64,000 nucleotides of DNA from Pseudomonas sp. PSKL.D1. Its GTDB lineage: Bacteria > Pseudomonadota > Gammaproteobacteria > Pseudomonadales > Pseudomonadaceae. Positions 55,884-64,000 of this stretch are shown piece by piece. Position numbers and translations under genes: made by a program. The notes beneath the pieces were generated by a model that made no database searches, had not been told where the DNA came from, and saw nothing but the letters and a program-made list of their open reading frames with translations. Location of the stretch: positions 2,342,001-2,406,000 of the forward strand of contig NZ_CP118607.1 of the NCBI RefSeq assembly GCF_028898945.1. The letters are read 5' to 3'. Positions within the stretch are counted from its first letter, which is position 1. Every line of letters starts with the position of its first letter.

Positions 55884-58247
55884 TTAGAAGGTTTGCCCCA
55901 GCGAGAACTGGAACACTTGCGTCTCGGCGTTTTCCGGCTTCTTCACCGGCGTGGCCAGGCTGAACGTCAGCGGCCCCATCGGGCTGTACCAGGTCACACC
56001 CACCCCCAGCGACACGGCCATCTGGTCCAGGCTCACGCTGCCGCAACCCTGGGTCGTGGAGAGGTAGCATTTGTCGGAGAACACGTTGCCCGCATCCACG
56101 AACACCGAACTGCGCAACTGGCTCTGGTCTTTGACGAAGGGCAGCGGGAACAGGTATTCGGCGCCGCCGGTGATCAGGATGTTGCCGCCCAGCGCGTCGG
56201 TGTCGCGGTCTGAATAATAGGCCTGGCCTTGAGCCGAATAGGCGCCAGTGGCCGGCGTGTTGCGCGGCCCCAGCGAGCCATCCTTGAAGCCGCGCACCGA
56301 GCCCTGGCCACCCGCGGTGTAGTTCTCGTAGAAGGGCAGGCTGTCCGTGGAGCCATAGCCGTTGCCATAGCCCAAATTGGTGTGCAAGCGCAGGGAGGTG
56401 CGGTTGCTCAGCGGCACGAATGCCTGGCCGCTGTAGTCGATCTTGTAGAACGACAGGTCGCTGCCGGGCGTGGTGGCCATCAGGGTCAGGCTCTGGGAAT
56501 GGCCGCGGGTGGCCAGTACGCCTTTGTTCAGGGTTGACTCGGACCAGCCGATGGACGCTTTGAGGTTGTTGAAGCTTTCGCCTTCGCGCTGGATGAAGTC
56601 GTAGATCTCGTCGGCGCTGTAGGTGCCGGGCGAGATGTCGTCGTGTTGCAGGGTCAGGCCGTAGGTCAGGCGCGAGGTTTCGTTGATCGGGTAGCCAAAG
56701 GTCATGCCCGCGCCATAGCTGTTGATGGCGTAGTACGAAACGCCGTCATCGTAGTAGTCGCTGTAGTCGGTGCTGCTGTAGAAGACGTTGTAGCCCAGGC
56801 TCACGCCATCGGCGGTGAAGTAGGGGTCGACGAAACCGAAGTTGTATTTGGTCTGGTACTCGGACCGGGTCAGCCCGATGGACACCTTGTTGCCGGTACC
56901 GAGGAAGTTGTTCTGGCTGATCGAACCACCGAGGATCAGGCCCGCGCTCTGGGCGAAACCGACCGACGCGGTGATCGAGCCGGAGGCTTGTTCTTCAACG
57001 CTGTAGTTCACGTCCACCTGGTCATCCACACCGGCCACGGCAGGTGTCTCGACGTTGACGTCCTTGAAGAAGCCCAACCGCTCCAGGCGGGTCTTGGACT
57101 GGTCGATCAGGTAGGTCGAGGCCCAGCCACCTTCCATCTGGCGCATTTCGCGGCGCAGTACTTCGTCTTCGGTCTTGGTGTTGCCGCGGTAGTTGATGCG
57201 GTTGACGTAGGCACGCTTGCCCGGGTCGACCACGAACAGGATGTCGACGGTGTGGTCTTCATCGTTCGGTTGCGGCACGCCGTTGACGTTGGCGAAGGTG
57301 TAGCCTTCGTTGCCCAGGCGGCGGGTGATCAGCTCGGAGGTGGTGGTCATCACCTTGCGCGAGAACACCTGGCCCGGCTGCACCAGCAGCAGCGACTTGA
57401 CCTGGTCTTCCGGCACCTTCAGGTCACCGGACAACTTCACGTCGCGAACGGTGTACTTCTCGCCTTCGTTGACGTTGACGGTGATGTAGACGTGCTTCTT
57501 GTCCGGGGTGATCGACACCTGGGTGGACGCGATGTCCATGTTGATGTAGCCGCGGTCCAGGTAGTAGGAACGCAGGCGTTCCAGGTCACCGGACAGTTTT
57601 TCGCGGGCGTACTTGTCGTCGTTCTTGAAGAACGACAGCCAGTTGGTGGTCTTCAGCTCGAACAGCTGGGCCAGCGTTTCATCGTCGAACACGGTGTTAC
57701 CGACGATGTTGATGTGCTGGATGGCCGCAACCGTGCCTTCGTTGATCTTGATCTTCAGCGCCACGCGGTTGCGCGGCTGCGGCACCACTTCGGCGTCGAC
57801 TTCGGCCGAGTAGCGGCCCTGGGCCACGTACTGGCGCTGCAGTTCGTTACGCACGCCTTCAAGGGTGGCACGCTGGAAGATCTCGCCTTCGGCCAGGCCC
57901 GACTGCTTCAGGCCCTTCATCAGGTCTTCGGTGCTGATGGCCTTGTTGCCTTCGATCTCGATGCTAGACACCGACGGGCGCTCGACCACGTTGATGATCA
58001 GGACGTTGCCATCGCGGTTCAGCTGAATGTCCTGGAAGAAGCCGGTCTTGAACAGCGAACGGGTCGATTCCACCAGGCGGCGGTCGTCGGCCTGATCACC
58101 CACGTTCAGCGGCAACGCGCCAAACACGCTGCCAGCGGACACCCGCTGCAGGCCGTTGACGCGGATGTCGGCGATCTTGAACGACTCTGCGTGAGCCAGG
58201 GCGGCGTTGAGCAGCAGAAGGGGGAACAGCAGGCGCGGGTATTTCAT
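55884..58247 (-). CDS. bamA: BamA-family outer-membrane protein assembly factor (paralogue outside the bam locus)
   Basis: 787 residues, full BamA length. A signal peptide (LLFPLLLLNAALAHA) precedes five POTRA domains (about 20-420; e.g. FKIADIRVNGLQRVSAGSV) and a 16-strand Omp85 barrel. The lid-lock VRGF motif is present (GGQGSVRGFKDGSLG), and the chain ends FQFSLGQTF with the C-terminal Phe. It inserts beta-barrel proteins into the outer membrane. The normal neighbours (rseP, skp, lpxD) are missing: here it stands alone, divergent from a CpxR-like gene with a CpxR-type box between, so it is likely a second, stress-linked copy. Confidence 0.88.
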   Translation of the reverse strand: MKYPRLLFPLLLLNAALAHAESFKIADIRVNGLQRVSAGSVFGALPLNVGDQADDRRLVESTRSLFKTGFFQDIQLNRDGNVLIINVVERPSVSSIEIEGNKAISTEDLMKGLKQSGLAEGEIFQRATLEGVRNELQRQYVAQGRYSAEVDAEVVPQPRNRVALKIKINEGTVAAIQHINIVGNTVFDDETLAQLFELKTTNWLSFFKNDDKYAREKLSGDLERLRSYYLDRGYINMDIASTQVSITPDKKHVYITVNVNEGEKYTVRDVKLSGDLKVPEDQVKSLLLVQPGQVFSRKVMTTTSELITRRLGNEGYTFANVNGVPQPNDEDHTVDILFVVDPGKRAYVNRINYRGNTKTEDEVLRREMRQMEGGWASTYLIDQSKTRLERLGFFKDVNVETPAVAGVDDQVDVNYSVEEQASGSITASVGFAQSAGLILGGSISQNNFLGTGNKVSIGLTRSEYQTKYNFGFVDPYFTADGVSLGYNVFYSSTDYSDYYDDGVSYYAINSYGAGMTFGYPINETSRLTYGLTLQHDDISPGTYSADEIYDFIQREGESFNNLKASIGWSESTLNKGVLATRGHSQSLTLMATTPGSDLSFYKIDYSGQAFVPLSNRTSLRLHTNLGYGNGYGSTDSLPFYENYTAGGQGSVRGFKDGSLGPRNTPATGAYSAQGQAYYSDRDTDALGGNILITGGAEYLFPLPFVKDQSQLRSSVFVDAGNVFSDKCYLSTTQGCGSVSLDQMAVSLGVGVTWYSPMGPLTFSLATPVKKPENAETQVFQFSLGQTF

Positions 58248-58333
58248 CGGGGGTTCCAGACGGGCATGAGGGGCAGCCAGGGAAGCGGGCGATGAGGATA
58301 CGGGCGGGCTGTGTACGGCGCCGTTAACCGAGG

Positions 58334-58348
58334 GTAAAGATGTGTAAA
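58334..58348. promoter_or_regulatory. perfect CpxR box GTAAA-N5-GTAAA
   Basis: GTAAAgatgtGTAAA lies in the 177-bp space shared by the BamA-type gene and the CpxR-like gene, 87 bp from the first start and 77 bp from the second. The exact match and the placing next to a CpxR-type regulator support autoregulation. Confidence 0.7.
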
Positions 58349-58424
58349 TTTCGCCCGCCGTGCGGTGACAGGGTGGCGGTGCGGGGCGATCATTGCCGCA
58401 TCCTGAGCCCCAAGCGTACCCACC

Positions 58425-59117
58425 ATGATCCCCGTGCTGCTGGTCGACGACGACTGCGAACTGACTGAAATGCTTGCCCTGTACTTGGCCCGTGAAGGCT
58501 TCGCCGCCACCACCGTGGCAACGGGCGAGGAAGGAGAACACCTGGCGTTGACCGGGGCCTACCAGATCGTCGTGCTGGATGTGATGCTGCCGGGGATCAC
58601 CGGCATCGAAGTGCTGCGGCGTATTCGCGCGCGCAGCCAGGTACCGGTGCTGCTGCTGACCGCGCGGGGTGACAACATCGACCGCATCGCCGGGCTGGAG
58701 CTGGGCGCGGATGACTACGTGCCCAAGCCCAGTTCGCCGGGTGAGTTGGTGGCCCGCCTGCGGGCGATCTTGCGGCGGGTGCAACCGCAACCGGTGGTTG
58801 AAAGCGCAGCACCCGATGCAATTTGCACGGGTGCGCTCACGCTGTGGCCGGGGCGGCGGCAGGCCCAATGGGGTGAGCAGGGGCTGGAACTGACCGGCAC
58901 CGAGTTCAGCCTGCTGGAAGTGCTGGCGCGCCAGCCAGGCCAGTTGGTCAGTAAGCAGGACTTGTCGCTCAATGCATTAGGGCGGCCGTTGACACGTTAT
59001 GACCGGCGCATCGATGTACATGTCAGCAGCATCCGCCAGAAACTGGGGCCGCGCGCCGACGGCAGCAGTTGGATTCAGAGTGTGCGGGGCATGGGCTACA
59101 TGCTGATCGTCGAATGA
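58425..59117 (+). CDS. cpxR: CpxR-like OmpR-family response regulator
   Basis: 230 residues. Receiver domain 1-118: acidic pocket VDDD, phospho-acceptor Asp in VVLDVMLPG, Thr in LLLTARG, Lys in YVPKP. The winged-helix domain is at about 135-228 (LELTGTEFSLLEVLARQPGQ, DVHVSSIRQKLG). The blocks ARGDNIDRIAGLELGADDY and LTRYDRRIDVHVS are those of CpxR. The usual KPF after the lysine is KPS here, a small oddity in the switch region. It overlaps the kinase gene by 4 bp. Confidence 0.85.
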   Translation: MIPVLLVDDDCELTEMLALYLAREGFAATTVATGEEGEHLALTGAYQIVVLDVMLPGITGIEVLRRIRARSQVPVLLLTARGDNIDRIAGLELGADDYVPKPSSPGELVARLRAILRRVQPQPVVESAAPDAICTGALTLWPGRRQAQWGEQGLELTGTEFSLLEVLARQPGQLVSKQDLSLNALGRPLTRYDRRIDVHVSSIRQKLGPRADGSSWIQSVRGMGYMLIVE

Positions 59118-60379
59118 TGCGCCGGCGCCTGTTCTGGAAGCTGTTCCTGGCCTTTTGGCTGGCGAACTGCCTGACCTTCCTGGTGGGGGCGGGGGCGTTC
59201 ATGCTGGATGACCTGCGCGGCGACACACCGGCGTTGCGCTCGCTGCTGACCACCGAGCTGAACATGCTGCATCGCTACGGTGAGCAGGCCGGCCGGCAAC
59301 TGCTGCAGGTGTCGCCACAGCCGCCGGACGTGCAGGTGGGGCTGTATGACGGCACCGGGCACCTGCTGGCGGGCCGGGCCGTGCCCGAGCCACGGTTTGA
59401 ACGGGCGCTGCTTGACCAGGGTGGTCAGGCGCTGGTGCTACGGGCCTCGGTGGCTACCGAGCTGGACGAGATGCCACGCCCGCGCAGCATGGGCCCACTA
59501 TTGACCGGCACGTTGATGAGCGCGCTGTTTGCCATGCTCTGTAGCTTCTACCTGACCCGCCCGCTGGCCTGGTTGCGCCAGGCCATGGGCCAGGTGGCCC
59601 AGGGCCGTTTTGACGTGCGCGTACGGCCCCGGCTGGGGCGCAGGCGCGACGAGATTGTCGACCTTGCAGAAGACTGCGACCGCATGGCCGGCCAGCTCAA
59701 GGCGCTGGTGCAGGCCCAGCAGCACCTGCTGCACGATATTTCCCATGAGCTGCGCTCGCCGCTGACACGCATGCACGCGGCCATCGGCCTGCTGCGTCAA
59801 CAGCCGGAGCAGCCCGCGATGCTCGAGCGTATCGAGCGTGAGTCACGGCGCATGGACGACCTGATCGAACAGTTGCTTACCCTGGCCCGCGCCCAGTCGC
59901 AACAGGGTGAAGGCGAGTGTGCCGAGGTGGACGTTATCGAACTGTTGGCGCAAATCGTCGAGCATGCGCGTTTCGAAGCGGGCATGAAGCACTGCACGGT
60001 GGTGCTGAACGCCAAGGGGCCGTTTGTGATGCGCGGGCATGAAGAGCTGTTGTACCGCGCTTTCGAAAACGTGATTCGCAACGCAGTGCGCTTCACCGCC
60101 GAAGCTACCGAGGTGCGTGTGGACGCGCAGGTGGACGCGGGTGGTGCCGGGTTGCGGGTGAGCATCGTGGACCAGGGGCCGGGCGTTGACCCGGCCCGCC
60201 TGCAAAGTGTCTTCGAACCCTTCGACCGGGGCGCAAGCAGCCACGGTGACGGCTTTGGACTGGGCCTGGCCATTGCCCGGCGCGCCATTACCTTGCACCA
60301 GGGCAGCATCACCGCCAGCGCGCCCGAGGCGGGCGGGCTGCGGGTGGTGGTCGAATTGCCGGGTGGGCAGGTTGGCTGA
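59114..60379 (+). CDS. cpxA: CpxA-like sensor histidine kinase
   Basis: 421 residues from ATG 59114 (a second ATG follows at once). Two membrane helices (about 8-30 and 138-160) surround a roughly 105-residue periplasmic sensor; next come HAMP (TRPLAWLRQAMGQVAQGRFDV), the H-box LLHDISHELRSPLTRM, N-box ENVIRNAVRF, and G-boxes DQGPGVD and GFGLGLAIA. It should phosphorylate the coupled regulator upon envelope stress. No cpxP-like gene is adjacent. Confidence 0.85.
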   Translation: MMRRRLFWKLFLAFWLANCLTFLVGAGAFMLDDLRGDTPALRSLLTTELNMLHRYGEQAGRQLLQVSPQPPDVQVGLYDGTGHLLAGRAVPEPRFERALLDQGGQALVLRASVATELDEMPRPRSMGPLLTGTLMSALFAMLCSFYLTRPLAWLRQAMGQVAQGRFDVRVRPRLGRRRDEIVDLAEDCDRMAGQLKALVQAQQHLLHDISHELRSPLTRMHAAIGLLRQQPEQPAMLERIERESRRMDDLIEQLLTLARAQSQQGEGECAEVDVIELLAQIVEHARFEAGMKHCTVVLNAKGPFVMRGHEELLYRAFENVIRNAVRFTAEATEVRVDAQVDAGGAGLRVSIVDQGPGVDPARLQSVFEPFDRGASSHGDGFGLGLAIARRAITLHQGSITASAPEAGGLRVVVELPGGQVG

Positions 60380-60384
60380 ACGCC

Positions 60385-61758
60385 TCAGCCCTGCCAGCCG
60401 CCGCCGAGGGTCTTGTACAGCGTCACCCGGTTCACCTGCTCGGACAGCTGCAAGCTGATCAGCGACTGCTGCGCCGAGTACAGCGAGCGCTGCGCGTCCA
60501 GCACATCCAGGAAGCTGCTGGAACCCTGCTTGTACAGCGCCAGCGACAGGTCGTAGCTGGTGCGGGTGGCGTCGGTCAGGTTGCGCTGCGCGTCGAGGCG
60601 TTCATTGATGTGGCTGCGTACCGACAGCGCGTCGGCCACTTCGCTGAAGGCAGTTTGCAGGGTTTTCTCGTAGGTGGCGACTTCTATCTGGCTTTGCACC
60701 TTGGCCGCGTCGAGGCTGGCGCGGTTGCTGCCGGCGTTGAAGATGGGCAGGTTGATCGACGGTGCGAAGCTCCAGGCGCCGCTACCCGACTTGAACAACC
60801 CTGACAGCTGGCTGCTGGCGCTGCCGCCGCTGGCGGTCAGGGTCACGCTGGGGAAAAACGCCGCACGCGCCGCGCCCACATCGGCGTTGGCCGCCTTGAG
60901 CGTGTGCTCGGCGGCCAGCACGTCCGGGCGGCGCTGCAGCAAGGTCGACGGCAGGCCGGCCGGCACGCTGACCAGCAGCGCAGCATCCAGCGGCTGGGTG
61001 CCGGGCAGCAAGCTGTCAGCCAGGCGCTGGCCGACCAGCAACTCCAGGGCGTTGCGGTCCTGCTCGACCTGGCTGGCGTAATTGGCCGCGTCGGCACGGG
61101 CCGACTCCACGGTGCTGCGCGCCTGTGCCAGGCTCACGCCGGATTCACCGCCCAGGCCGTGGCTTTGCTGCACTAGGGCATAGGTTTTCTGCTGGCTGGC
61201 GTAGGTGTCGTTGGCCAGCTTGAGCAGTTGCTGGTCGGCGGCCAGGGTCATCCAGGCATTGGCCACTTCGGCCACCAGGCTGATCTGCGTGCTGCGGCGG
61301 GTTTGCTCCAGCGACAGGTAGTCTTCCAGCGCGGCGTCCTTGAGGTTGTTCAGGCGGCCGAACAGGTCGACTTCATAGTTGCTGATGCCCAGGCCCACGC
61401 TGTACTGGCTGCTGACGGCGGTGCTGCCGTTGGACAGCGCGCGCTGGCGGGTGCCGTCGGCGGTTGCCGAAACAGAGGGGAACAGCTCTGCCCGCTGGAT
61501 GCGGTACTGCGCTTGCTGGTACTCGACATTCAGCGCCGCCACGCGCAAGTCGCGGTTGTTGGCCAGGGCCAGCTTCACGGTGTCGCGCAGGCGGGCGTCG
61601 ACGAACAGCGACTGCCAGCTGATATCAGCACTGGTGCTGGTGGAGGTCGCAGCGCTCGGCCATTGTTCGGCAACGGGCGCGGCTGGCCGCTCATAGTCGG
61701 GTGCGAGGTTGACGCACCCGGTCAGCAGCATGGCCAGAACAAGGGGGGTAAGACGCAT
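60385..61758 (-). CDS. RND efflux outer-membrane lipoprotein (NodT/OprM family)
   Basis: 457 residues. A lipoprotein signal with LTGCVNLAPDYERP places lipid-modified Cys at residue 15. Two OEP repeats follow (LKLALANNRDLRVAALNVE-like and LQRRPDVLAAEHTLKAAN, the hallmark of the second). It forms the TolC-like exit duct of the pump. ATG 61758 overlaps the stop of the RND gene by 3 bp. It converges with the cpxA-like gene (5 bp gap). Confidence 0.92.
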   Translation of the reverse strand: MRLTPLVLAMLLTGCVNLAPDYERPAAPVAEQWPSAATSTSTSADISWQSLFVDARLRDTVKLALANNRDLRVAALNVEYQQAQYRIQRAELFPSVSATADGTRQRALSNGSTAVSSQYSVGLGISNYEVDLFGRLNNLKDAALEDYLSLEQTRRSTQISLVAEVANAWMTLAADQQLLKLANDTYASQQKTYALVQQSHGLGGESGVSLAQARSTVESARADAANYASQVEQDRNALELLVGQRLADSLLPGTQPLDAALLVSVPAGLPSTLLQRRPDVLAAEHTLKAANADVGAARAAFFPSVTLTASGGSASSQLSGLFKSGSGAWSFAPSINLPIFNAGSNRASLDAAKVQSQIEVATYEKTLQTAFSEVADALSVRSHINERLDAQRNLTDATRTSYDLSLALYKQGSSSFLDVLDAQRSLYSAQQSLISLQLSEQVNRVTLYKTLGGGWQG

Positions 61759-64000
61759 CAGGCTTCTCCTGCAACGGTATCTGCGTGGGTGGCGCGGCGG
61801 CCGGCCAGGCGCTGTACCAGCACGTAGAACAAAGGGATGAAGAACAGGCCAAGCACGGTAGCGCTGAGCATGCCGCCCAGCACCCCGGTGCCGATTGCCT
61901 GGCGACCGCCCGCACCGGCACCGCTGCTCAGGGCCAGCGGCAGTACGCCGAGGATGAAGGCCAGCGAGGTCATCAGTACCGGGCGCAGGCGAATGCGCAC
62001 CGCGTCCAGGGTGGCGCTCAGCAGGTCCTGGCCGCGCTCGAACCGTTCTTTGGCGAATTCCACGATCAGGATGGCGTTTTTCGCGGCCAGGCCCACGGTG
62101 GTCAGCAGGCCGACCTGGAAGTACACGTCGTTGGACAGCCCGCGCACACCGGTCAACAGCAGCGCGCCCAGGATGCCCACCGGCACCACCAGCATCACCG
62201 CGAACGGTACCGACCAGCTTTCGTACAGGGCCGCCAGGCACAGGAACACGAACAGAATAGAGATGGCATAGAGCAGGGGGGCCTGATTGCCCGCCATGCG
62301 CTCCTGGTAGGACGCGCCTGTCCAGGCATAGCCAATGCCTTCGGGCAATTGCCCGACGATCTGCTCGACCGCCGCCATGGCCTCGCCAGAGCTGACCCCC
62401 TCTGCCGGCTCACCTACCAGTTCGTAAGAGCCAAAGCCGTTGAAGCGCTCAAGCAACGGGGAAGCAGTGCTCCACGAGGTGCTGGTGAACGCTGACAGCG
62501 GCACCATGGCGTCGCTGTCGTTACGCACGTACCAGTCGCCGATGTCTTCGCTCTGCATGCGCTTGTCGACCTGGCCTTGCAGGTAAACCTTCTTTACCCG
62601 CCCGGCATCAAGGAAGTCGTTGACGTAGCTGCCGCCCATCACGGTGCTCAGGGTGTTATTGATGTCGCTGGACGCAATGCCCATGGCACCGGCCTTGCGG
62701 TCGTCGATGTGCACGTTCAGTTGCGGCGTGTCCTCCAGGCCTTGGGCGCGTACGTTGGCCAGGCGTGGGTCTTTGGCGGCCAGAGCAATGAACTGGTCCC
62801 GGGCCTTCAGCAACTCGGCGTGGCCAAGGCCGCCCAGGTCTTGAAGTTGAACGTCGAAGCCGGAGCTTTGCCCCAGGCCCTGGATGGCCGGCGGGGCAAT
62901 GACGAACACGTTGGCATCGAGCATCTTCGACAAGGCCATGTTGGCCCGCCGTGCCACGGCTGCTGCGCTGTGTGCCTCGCCCTGGCGTTCACTCCAGTCC
63001 TTGAGCTTGATGAAGGCGCGGCCGGCGTTCTGTGCATTGCCACCATTGCCCAGCCCGCGCACGGTCAGCAGCGAGGCCACTTCCGGCTGTTGCAGCATGT
63101 AGTCCTGCACCTCGTGGGTGACGGCCTGCAGGCGCTCATCGGTACCGCCGACGGGCAGGGTCATCTGCATCATCAGCATGCCTTGGTCTTCTTCAGGCAA
63201 GAAGGCGCTGGGCAGCTTCTGGAACATCAGCGCCACGCCGCCCAGCACCAGCGCGTACACCAGCAGGGCGCGCAGCGGGCGGGCCAGCACCTTGCCGACG
63301 CTGCGCTGGTAGCGCTCGGCGTTGCGGTCGAAGGTGCGGTTGAACCAGCCGAAGAAGCCGCGCTTGGGTTCGCCGTGGTTGTCATGGGGTTTGAGCAGGG
63401 TTGCGCACAAGGCTGGGGTGAGGGTCATCGCCACCAGCACCGACAGCGTCATGGCTGCCACCAGGGTGACCGAGAACTGCCGGTAGATCACGCCCGTCGA
63501 GCCGCCGAAGAACGCCATCGGCACGAATACCGCCGACAGCACCACGGCGATGCCGATCAGCGCACCGCTGATTTCGCTCATCGACTGGCGTGTCGCTTCA
63601 CGGGCTGACAGGCGCTTTTCGGCCATGACGCGCTCGACGTTCTCCACCACCACGATGGCATCGTCCACCAGCAAGCCGATGGCCAGCACCATACCGAACA
63701 TCGTCAGGGTGTTGATCGAGTAACCGAGCATGGCCAGTACACCAAACGTACCCAGCAGTACGACCGGTACGGCAATGGCCGGGATCAGTGTGGCGCGCAG
63801 GTTCTGCATGAACAGGTACATGATCAGCACCACCAGGGCGATGGCTTCGAACAGCGTCATCACCACTTCTTCGATGGAGATTTTCACGAACGGCGCGGTG
63901 TTGTAGGCCACTTCGCTGCGCAGTTGCAGCTGGCTGGGGAAGAACTGTTCCAGCTCACCGAGCTTGGCCTGCACGGCTTCGGCCACGTCGAGGGCGTTGG
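61758..64000 (-). CDS. RND multidrug efflux transporter, HAE-1 type (5' part outside window)
   Basis: The last 747 codons of an AcrB/MexB-type pump; the frame stays open to the window end, so about 290-310 N-terminal residues are missing. The proton-relay Asp pair is in [17 protein letters not shown], with [21 protein letters not shown] and the C-terminal [16 protein letters not shown] also typical. It exports drugs or solvents across both membranes. Order suggests a membrane-fusion protein gene just beyond 64000, giving an MFP-RND-OMF operon. The GTG at 63986 is not a start. Confidence 0.93.
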   Translation of the reverse strand, partial: NALDVAEAVQAKLGELEQFFPSQLQLRSEVAYNTAPFVKISIEEVVMTLFEAIALVVLIMYLFMQNLRATLIPAIAVPVVLLGTFGVLAMLGYSINTLTMFGMVLAIGLLVDDAIVVVENVERVMAEKRLSAREATRQSMSEISGALIGIAVVLSAVFVPMAFFGGSTGVIYRQFSVTLVAAMTLSVLVAMTLTPALCATLLKPHDNHGEPKRGFFGWFNRTFDRNAERYQRSVGKVLARPLRALLVYALVLGGVALMFQKLPSAFLPEEDQGMLMMQMTLPVGGTDERLQAVTHEVQDYMLQQPEVASLLTVRGLGNGGNAQNAGRAFIKLKDWSERQGEAHSAAAVARRANMALSKMLDANVFVIAPPAIQGLGQSSGFDVQLQDLGGLGHAELLKARDQFIALAAKDPRLANVRAQGLEDTPQLNVHIDDRKAGAMGIASSDINNTLSTVMGGSYVNDFLDAGRVKKVYLQGQVDKRMQSEDIGDWYVRNDSDAMVPLSAFTSTSWSTASPLLERFNGFGSYELVGEPAEGVSSGEAMAAVEQIVGQLPEGIGYAWTGASYQERMAGNQAPLLYAISILFVFLCLAALYESWSVPFAVMLVVPVGILGALLLTGVRGLSNDVYFQVGLLTTVGLAAKNAILIVEFAKERFERGQDLLSATLDAVRIRLRPVLMTSLAFILGVLPLALSSGAGAGGRQAIGTGVLGGMLSATVLGLFFIPLFYVLVQRLAGRRATHADTVAGEA

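Overview
The window is a 64 kb piece of a GC-rich pseudomonad chromosome, most probably of the Pseudomonas putida group. The signs are a creatinase very close to the known P. putida enzyme, a quinohemoprotein amine dehydrogenase operon, a nik-sit-urease block, and the scattered 'GTAGGAGCGG...CCGCTCCTAC' REP pairs typical of that group. I saw no rRNA, tRNA, CRISPR array, transposase or prophage genes.

Layout. 1-8.2 kb: the 3' end of a quiC-type dehydroshikimate dehydratase, a TetR and an AraC/GlxA-type regulator, small genes, a GNAT enzyme, a PAS-GGDEF-EAL protein behind a perfect Crp-type site, an aldo/keto reductase and an EamA exporter. 8.2-14.3 kb: an accessory island on the minus strand with two tandem modules. 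Each pairs a VasX-type (type VI secretion, colicin-like) protein with a DUF6708 membrane protein. The second VasX copy has lost its pore-forming region, and the pairs are mosaics of near-identical and diverged blocks. 14.5-21.6 kb: a lipoprotein, a LysR regulator divergent from katG, then creatinase and an MHS-family transporter. 21.6-36.5 kb: nickel importer nikABCDE (minus), a Mn/Fe-type sitABCD importer (plus), and the urease operon ureDABCEJFG with a sigma-54-like promoter and an NtrC-like site. 36.5-40.6 kb: a Cache-GGDEF diguanylate cyclase, a DUF899 protein and an aldehyde dehydrogenase. 41-45.6 kb: amine dehydrogenase peaA-peaB-qhpC-peaD. 45.7-53.5 kb: a methyltransferase, then a LacI regulator divergent from a TonB receptor, FMN monooxygenase, aldo/keto reductase and sulfonate-type binding protein operon. 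53.8-55.7 kb: unknown genes. 55.9-64 kb: a second-type BamA, a CpxR/CpxA-like pair sharing with it a perfect GTAAA-N5-GTAAA site, and the distal part of an RND efflux operon.

How it fits together. Much of the window concerns nitrogen and metal supply: creatinase releases urea, urease needs nickel, and NikABCDE plus UreJ/UreE/UreG can import and insert it. Amine oxidation by the Pea enzyme with its aldehyde dehydrogenase adds another nitrogen and carbon route. The right end looks like an envelope-stress region. Start codons were chosen from ribosome binding sites and family lengths; all functions are inferred from sequence alone.
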